A stretch of DNA of 64,000 nt, from assembly GCA_026120185.1 (NCBI GenBank), contig JANUWF010001475.1, positions 558,001 through 622,000 of the forward strand, written 5' to 3'. The stretch comes from Voacanga thouarsii (lineage: Eukaryota; Streptophyta; Magnoliopsida; Gentianales; Apocynaceae). Position numbers and translations under genes: made by a program. Below the pieces are notes generated by a model. The model was not told the DNA's origin. It saw only the letters and a program-made list of their open reading frames with translations, and did no database searches. Shown here one piece after another: positions 59,106 to 64,000 of the stretch (within the stretch, counting starts at the first letter, position 1; each line of letters opens with the position of its first letter).

Positions 59106-60883
59106 TAAGAGGTCAACAACGTAACAATGGTTAATATCCCCAAGAATCGATAAGCATTTTCAAGAGAAATCTTGGAAATCTAAAACACATGAAAATAGCA
59201 TTGGACTAAAAACTTATTAGTCATAATTCACTTTTCCCCATCAACTGTACTTTAGCTTTCATCTTTTGCATTGTTTATGAGCAAACTATACCACATACAG
59301 ACAAATGTAATGACTTTGATAAAAAAAATAAAGCGATGCATCATTGCCTCACCTTTAGCAAGATATTTATCTTCCAAATCCATTACCTAAATAATGACGG
59401 TTGCATTTTCCTACAGGTTTCTTTGCTGCACTCCCCTTCTCCAAAGCTAAAGTAATATGACCAAAGTTGCCAAATTGATGCAATGTAACACCCAAAAACT
59501 ATTCTCCCAAATTAAAACAAAGCAAACTCAGGACCTAAACTCATGAAATTCCGTCAAGCTCCAAGGAAATTGAATGTTAAACAAAAAGACAGAAGAAGAA
59601 AAAAAAAATGTCTTCTTCCAAAGCTTCAGTTTTGCAAGAGGACTAAACTTTCAACTGATTTTTGTTCTTCCAACTTGATGAATATTCAGTGCATACGATA
59701 ATTCCAGACAAGTCGTCCAATATTTACTACTCAGAAGAACAAAAATAAACCAGGAAAAGTTCCAAAGAAACCCGTCAAAGTAACAAAACAAGCGCACATT
59801 TGGTCTTTCTCACAATTAAATTCAACAAAAAAAAAAAATCCCCCATTATTACTGCAAAACCTCACGGTTTCTCCAAAAATAAAAAAAAAAACTCATCACT
59901 GCAACTGCCCAAAAATCTCCATAAACTATTTCATATACACACTATCACACACAGTGCACGCAATTGAATTCAAAGGCCACATTATTTCCAAAATTATAAC
60001 AAAAATAAAGAAATTATTAAGTAGAGCATGAGAAAATAACAACTGATTCGAACACAAAATCATTTATAAAAAATATATACAAAAAAACATAGGGATTATG
60101 AACAGTAGCTTATATAAATAAGAGAAAATAGGATACAAAAGAGAATGTCTATGAGGAAATGACTGTTGAAGATTTGGTTAAAAAGGCGGTTGGAAATGTT
60201 GTTATGGTGGTCGATTTGTTGTTACAGTTTAGACAATCCAAGCCAATAATAGAAGTAGAAGGGCTGCCGACAAGGACATCTAAGTGGGTTTTCTTGGTTG
60301 AGTATATGAATTTTTTGGGTCAGGTATGTTGTTATATTGGTTGAAGCTGTGTACAACAGCAATCTTTTGCGACGAGATAGACCGGATGAGGGGTAGGAGG
60401 TAGAGAAGGGAGAAAGACCAAAGTATGGGGAGACCGGAGCAGGGGCGGAGGTAGAGACCCGAAGGAGGGGTGAGAGAAGGAGAGGGAAAGAGAGTGAAAT
60501 TTTGATTGTAATCCTATGTGATGGCATTAAAAGAAAAAATCGATAATCATGGTTGATAGAAAAAATAAAAAAATTGATAAAATTGAGATTTTAAAAGATT
60601 TTATTGAAAATAGACAAATGTCACGCTCCAACAATGTATGGACTCACTCAGACCACAGATGAAGGCGTGGATCGGGGCATGTAAGAATTTCCCTGAGGAG
60701 AGGAAATTTGCAGTTCGTCCTGTCTGACTAATTCTTGAATCCATTGTCGGCCATCTCTCTTCTTTCCAGAATTCCTTTGCCTTTTCTGGTTCTCTTCCCA
60801 CTGAGAAAAATATATACACCGCAGTCACGTACTCCATATACATATATATAGAGCGAGAGAGCTTAATTTACAGCTGCGACAGG
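59106..60883. other. Intergenic region upstream of the membrane-protein gene
   Basis: No gene is supported. The first part is AT-rich with poly-A runs near 59825 and 59879. The frames 60159-60344 (+) and 60222-60527 (-) overlap each other and match no family. A TATATATA at about 60841-60850 lies some 35 bases before the ATG at 60884 and may be the core promoter. Confidence 0.4.
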
Positions 60884-63663
60884 ATGGTGAAGCTAGCATC
60901 TGCCCGTGAGAGCCGAATGTACGGGCCGAGGTTGTCCCGAAACAGATCAGAATACATAAACGCAGGGCTTTATGTGTTTGCAACATTTTTGCTTCTTTGT
61001 GGATTTGCTGCTCAGTTCTCCTATGAACCGAAATCTGGGCTTATTCTTTTGCTCATAGCCCTTGCGGCTATTGCTTTAGTCAATCTTCATGATCTTTTTG
61101 CTCATCTTGCTGGCATGGATTATAAGTTTTCGTTGATAGAGTTTGATCTTCAGCTTGCCCTCGTGGAGTTTGCTGTACCTCTTGTTCAATTCTTGGGAAC
61201 TCTTCTCTTCTTTTTAGGATTTCTTTTTCTTTTCTTGGCGGTATGTATCAATTTTCTTCCTTCTGTGACCTATTGATTAGTATATATTCTGAAGATTTTT
61301 TTTTTTTGAAAAATTCTGCGTTTGGATTTGATTATGAATTCTGTAATTTTCTATATTTGTTACAGAATCTTCTTTTGGATTGAATGAAGAACTCCACTAG
61401 TTTTGTTCTTGTCGATTTAAGAGGAGTCAGTGGCTAGTGATAGTCAAAATTAGGCTCCCCCGGGAATAAAGAAATTTTGCAGGAAACAAAGTCCATATTT
61501 TGTTTTAGAAATCATTCGAGTTTACAAAGCAGCAGTGCTTGGTCTTAGGTCAAGCTTCTTCTTTATCAGACGGCATGATTCCTACTGCTTTTAAGTAATT
61601 TGGGAAATTGGGACGTTTAGTTGGTTCCAATGTCAGTTATACTCCCTGTGTGTATGGACTCTGAGATTTAGCCATGTACAATATCAATGTTACTAGGCAC
61701 TTTTACACGCTTCAAGGTTTTAGCTTTTTATCTGCAAGTTCGAGCTATCAGATGTATCATTTGCCTATAGTTATGTACGTAGTTACAGACTTGACATGCG
61801 GAGAAATTACGGAGCTTTAGTTGGAAGAGCAAAGGCCTTAGTTTTTGCTAGTTAATCAAGTAAGGAAGAGAGAAGAAATGGATTGTAGCCTCGCATGTCA
61901 CTTGGGCCATTTGAGTGAAATTTGAGCTTGGAAGCTTCTATGCAATAAAATAAAACTTGTTCTTCAGCATTAAAATTTGTCTGAGATACGGAAAGAGTGT
62001 AGTGTCTTGGGGGAAAGGGGTTTTATAAGATAGATTGTCCTTGTTGAATCAAGATTCTTTATTTACAGTTAAAGTCAGGAGCTAATCATGGACATTTAGT
62101 GGAAACTTTCTGCATTTCTCCTAGCTAGCTTGTCCTGCTGGGATATGCTGCTAGTCTACTCATGTCATCCAGTGCTTTGTTTTGCTTACTCTTTGTTGAA
62201 TTTATCTTTGCTCGATCTTATTCCATTTTACCTGGGAAGTTCCACTTCAGTATATTTTGCAACACAATTCTCTGCTTGATGTCTCTGGTCACTTAAGAGC
62301 TTTGTGATATGACATGGTAAATTGACCTTTTACATCTATTGACATCATTCGTGTCTTGAAACACATTGACACATTTTCCTAGTGGTTGTGGTTGGGTTGC
62401 ATAAAAATGTTTATTTGTTTTACTGCTTTTGATTGCTAATATGAAGTTTCAGACTCAAGTTAAAGAAGCCCTTATCTCAGTTTTTCTTTCCTTTCAAACC
62501 TCTTTACCAGTTGCAACTATTTATTTATGCAGGCTGAAAGAGGTTATGGTTACTTTGGATTGGAACAGCATGCTCTCAACATGCTTGTTGCTGGTTCTGC
62601 ATTGTGGTTACTCGGTTCAATCCATAACTCATGCCAGGTTTATGAAAGAGCTGATGGACATGTTCAGATCTTACAAGAAAGTGTCTACATTCCGCTTCTG
62701 ATGGGAAGCATGTTGTTTCTAGTGGGAGCAGTCATTAATATCAGAGAGCAGGCTCGGGATATTGATCACCATGGCTTGGATTTATTGGTGAGTGAAATTC
62801 CCACAATAGTAGGAGAGCCGATCAGCCAAGCACTGCATTCTCTGTGACTTTTACCTCTAACGAACTTGAAATTTGCTACCAAATGAACTAAAGAATGAAA
62901 GTATGTTCAAGCTGCATAAGTTGATCTTAATTATGAAGTCAGTGTCACGTCGATTAATTGGTCACTTTTCAACACAAATAAATGTATATGTTGTTGTCAC
63001 CAAATAACCTCTTTGAATAATGAGGCGTAATCTTTGTGATTGAATCCTGGGAGATTACTGTGACTGTGTTTGACCTCTCACACCCTGCCTACAAGCTGGA
63101 AAAGTGGAAACTAGGTAACATTGCTCTGGTTTCTCAATTTAAGGAAAGTTTTTGAAACTGGAAAATAGCAGCTCAACTTTGATGGGAACTTCTTTTCACG
63201 TTTGTACATGTGCTGTATGGCGTAAACTTCTCTCTCATACATGCATGCATCCCTGGTACATGTAGCATAGAATGTTAAGGTGTATTATCTAAACCTGTTG
63301 CCACGGATCTGTGCTATTCTAGAATTTGGCACGCAATTAGTTGCTCTGATGTCAATTTACCTGATGACTTCCGGAACTACAAATGTGCAGGGTGAACTTT
63401 TTATATGGTTGGGCATAATTGGGAGCCTATTGTTTTTCGTTGGTGGGATAAATAACGTGACAAAAGTTTTCAAGATGCTACAAGCTAATAGATTGAGGCT
63501 GGAGAAACTACGGGGTGGAGCACAAGAGCGACTGATTCTAATGCAAGACGGTCGAGTGCCACTCATTACCGAGGAGCCTCGGAGGCGGAAAGGGCCAGCA
63601 GAAGAAAGGAAACCTGCTATTGTTCCAACTCCTTACAAAGACGTTCTTGTTGGTCAGGCTTGA
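60884..63663 (+). CDS. Plant-specific multi-pass membrane protein of unknown function
   Basis: Exons 60884-61240, 62533-62787 and 63391-63663 give 294 residues, all introns in phase 0. I took the third exon from the acceptor GTGCAG at 63385-63390, because the joined reading (HHGLDLL|GELFIWLG) matches the pattern I recall of plant homologues; the open frame upstream of 63391 is intron. Six hydrophobic segments lie at residues about 26-46, 51-70, 96-119, 133-151, 171-191 and 208-228. Between segments two and three is the conserved-looking NLHDLFAHLAG and FDLQLALVEFAVP. After segment six a basic amphipathic tail (VFKMLQANRLRLEKLRGGAQERL) leads to a Pro/Arg-rich C-terminus. The N-terminus has SARESRMYGPRLSRNR, which looks cytosolic. 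No catalytic or transport motif is seen, so I give no function. Confidence 0.85.
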
Positions 63664-64000
63664 GCAACTAATAAACCTCTCTCATGGATCTTGTTTATTC
63701 TGCTTTCTGGAAGTAAATTCTGTAGTTTCCCAAATGGACAACCCCCAAGTTGTCTGCTGCACACAATTCCCTGTTTATAAATTTAAGCACCGGTTTGCTT
63801 TGTCCCTTCTTGCATTCGTAATTTTCATGCAACTACAAGAAGTATAGTAGTTTCATTTGCTTCATGCATCATCTACTTTGTAGTTCCTGCCCTGATGTTT
63901 GAATCTTTGGTCTACTTAGATTAGTGCAGATGGATGGTGTTCCTATCCTCCTTGGCCTTTTCTTTTGGAAACATATGCTTCACAGTTGTGTGCCTTCCTC
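63664..64000. other. 3' flank of the membrane-protein gene
   Basis: Probable 3' UTR and downstream DNA. No further gene start is visible before the window ends. Confidence 0.4.

Noticed and set aside
63280..63390. Extension of the last membrane-protein exon to the left
   Set aside because: The open frame continues upstream, but joining at the GTGCAG acceptor (63385-63390) gives the conserved-looking reading and the upstream part has no good acceptor in the right phase.
1..64000. tRNA, rRNA or snoRNA genes
   Set aside because: No tRNA-like box A/B pairs or rRNA blocks were recognised by eye; a tRNAscan or Rfam run would be needed to exclude small RNAs.

Overview
The window is nuclear DNA of a flowering plant, most likely a eudicot. 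It has AT-rich intergenic DNA, GT-AG introns, plant-only gene families (SPEECHLESS-type bHLH, group III WRKY, plastid sigma factor, SWEET, PLS-class PPR) and plant-type LINE, Copia, CACTA and Stowaway elements. I cannot name the species from sequence alone. All exon boundaries were read by eye from splice sites, reading phase and remembered family patterns; no database search was possible.

Layout. 1-2585 (+): 3' six exons of a dihydrofolate synthetase/folylpolyglutamate synthase-type gene. About 3350-9414 (+): a decayed L1-type LINE with ORF1 (DUF4283 plus CCHC knuckle), endonuclease, reverse transcriptase, zf-RVT and RNase H remains. 9415-15900: gene-poor DNA with microsatellites and MITEs. 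15921-18177 (+): a complete SPEECHLESS (SPCH) orthologue in three exons. 20083-30790: a Copia-type LTR element lying on the minus strand. Its gag zinc knuckle has been split by an 8.6 kb CACTA (En/Spm) transposon at 20756-29382, flanked by a TCC duplication, which carries decayed TNP2-like and TNPA-like genes and dense CpG-rich subterminal repeats. 32372-34312 (-): a complete group III WRKY gene. 34313-41200: AT-rich intergenic DNA with a Stowaway copy and a large foldback structure near 38466-39285. 42560-46193 (+): a complete five-exon plastid sigma factor gene, SIG5/SIGE. 50061-51518 (+): a six-exon SWEET3-type sugar transporter with a GC-AG intron that holds a CACTA terminus. 53844-56051 (-): an intronless 735-codon PLS-class PPR gene. 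58866-59105 (-): a broken C-terminal copy of a mitochondrial dicarboxylate carrier. 60884-63663 (+): a complete three-exon gene for a plant membrane protein of unknown function.

The host genes are not functionally linked in any way the sequence shows: folate metabolism, stomatal lineage entry, stress transcription, plastid transcription, sugar transport and organellar RNA processing. About half of the window is transposon-derived or unassigned AT-rich DNA. The most informative structures are the CACTA-in-Copia nest, whose insertion point can be fixed to the base, the foldback near 38.8 kb, and three related TIR elements at 39.4, 52.2 and 56.3 kb. I did not find a clearly new biological system; the candidates for a second look are in the findings.
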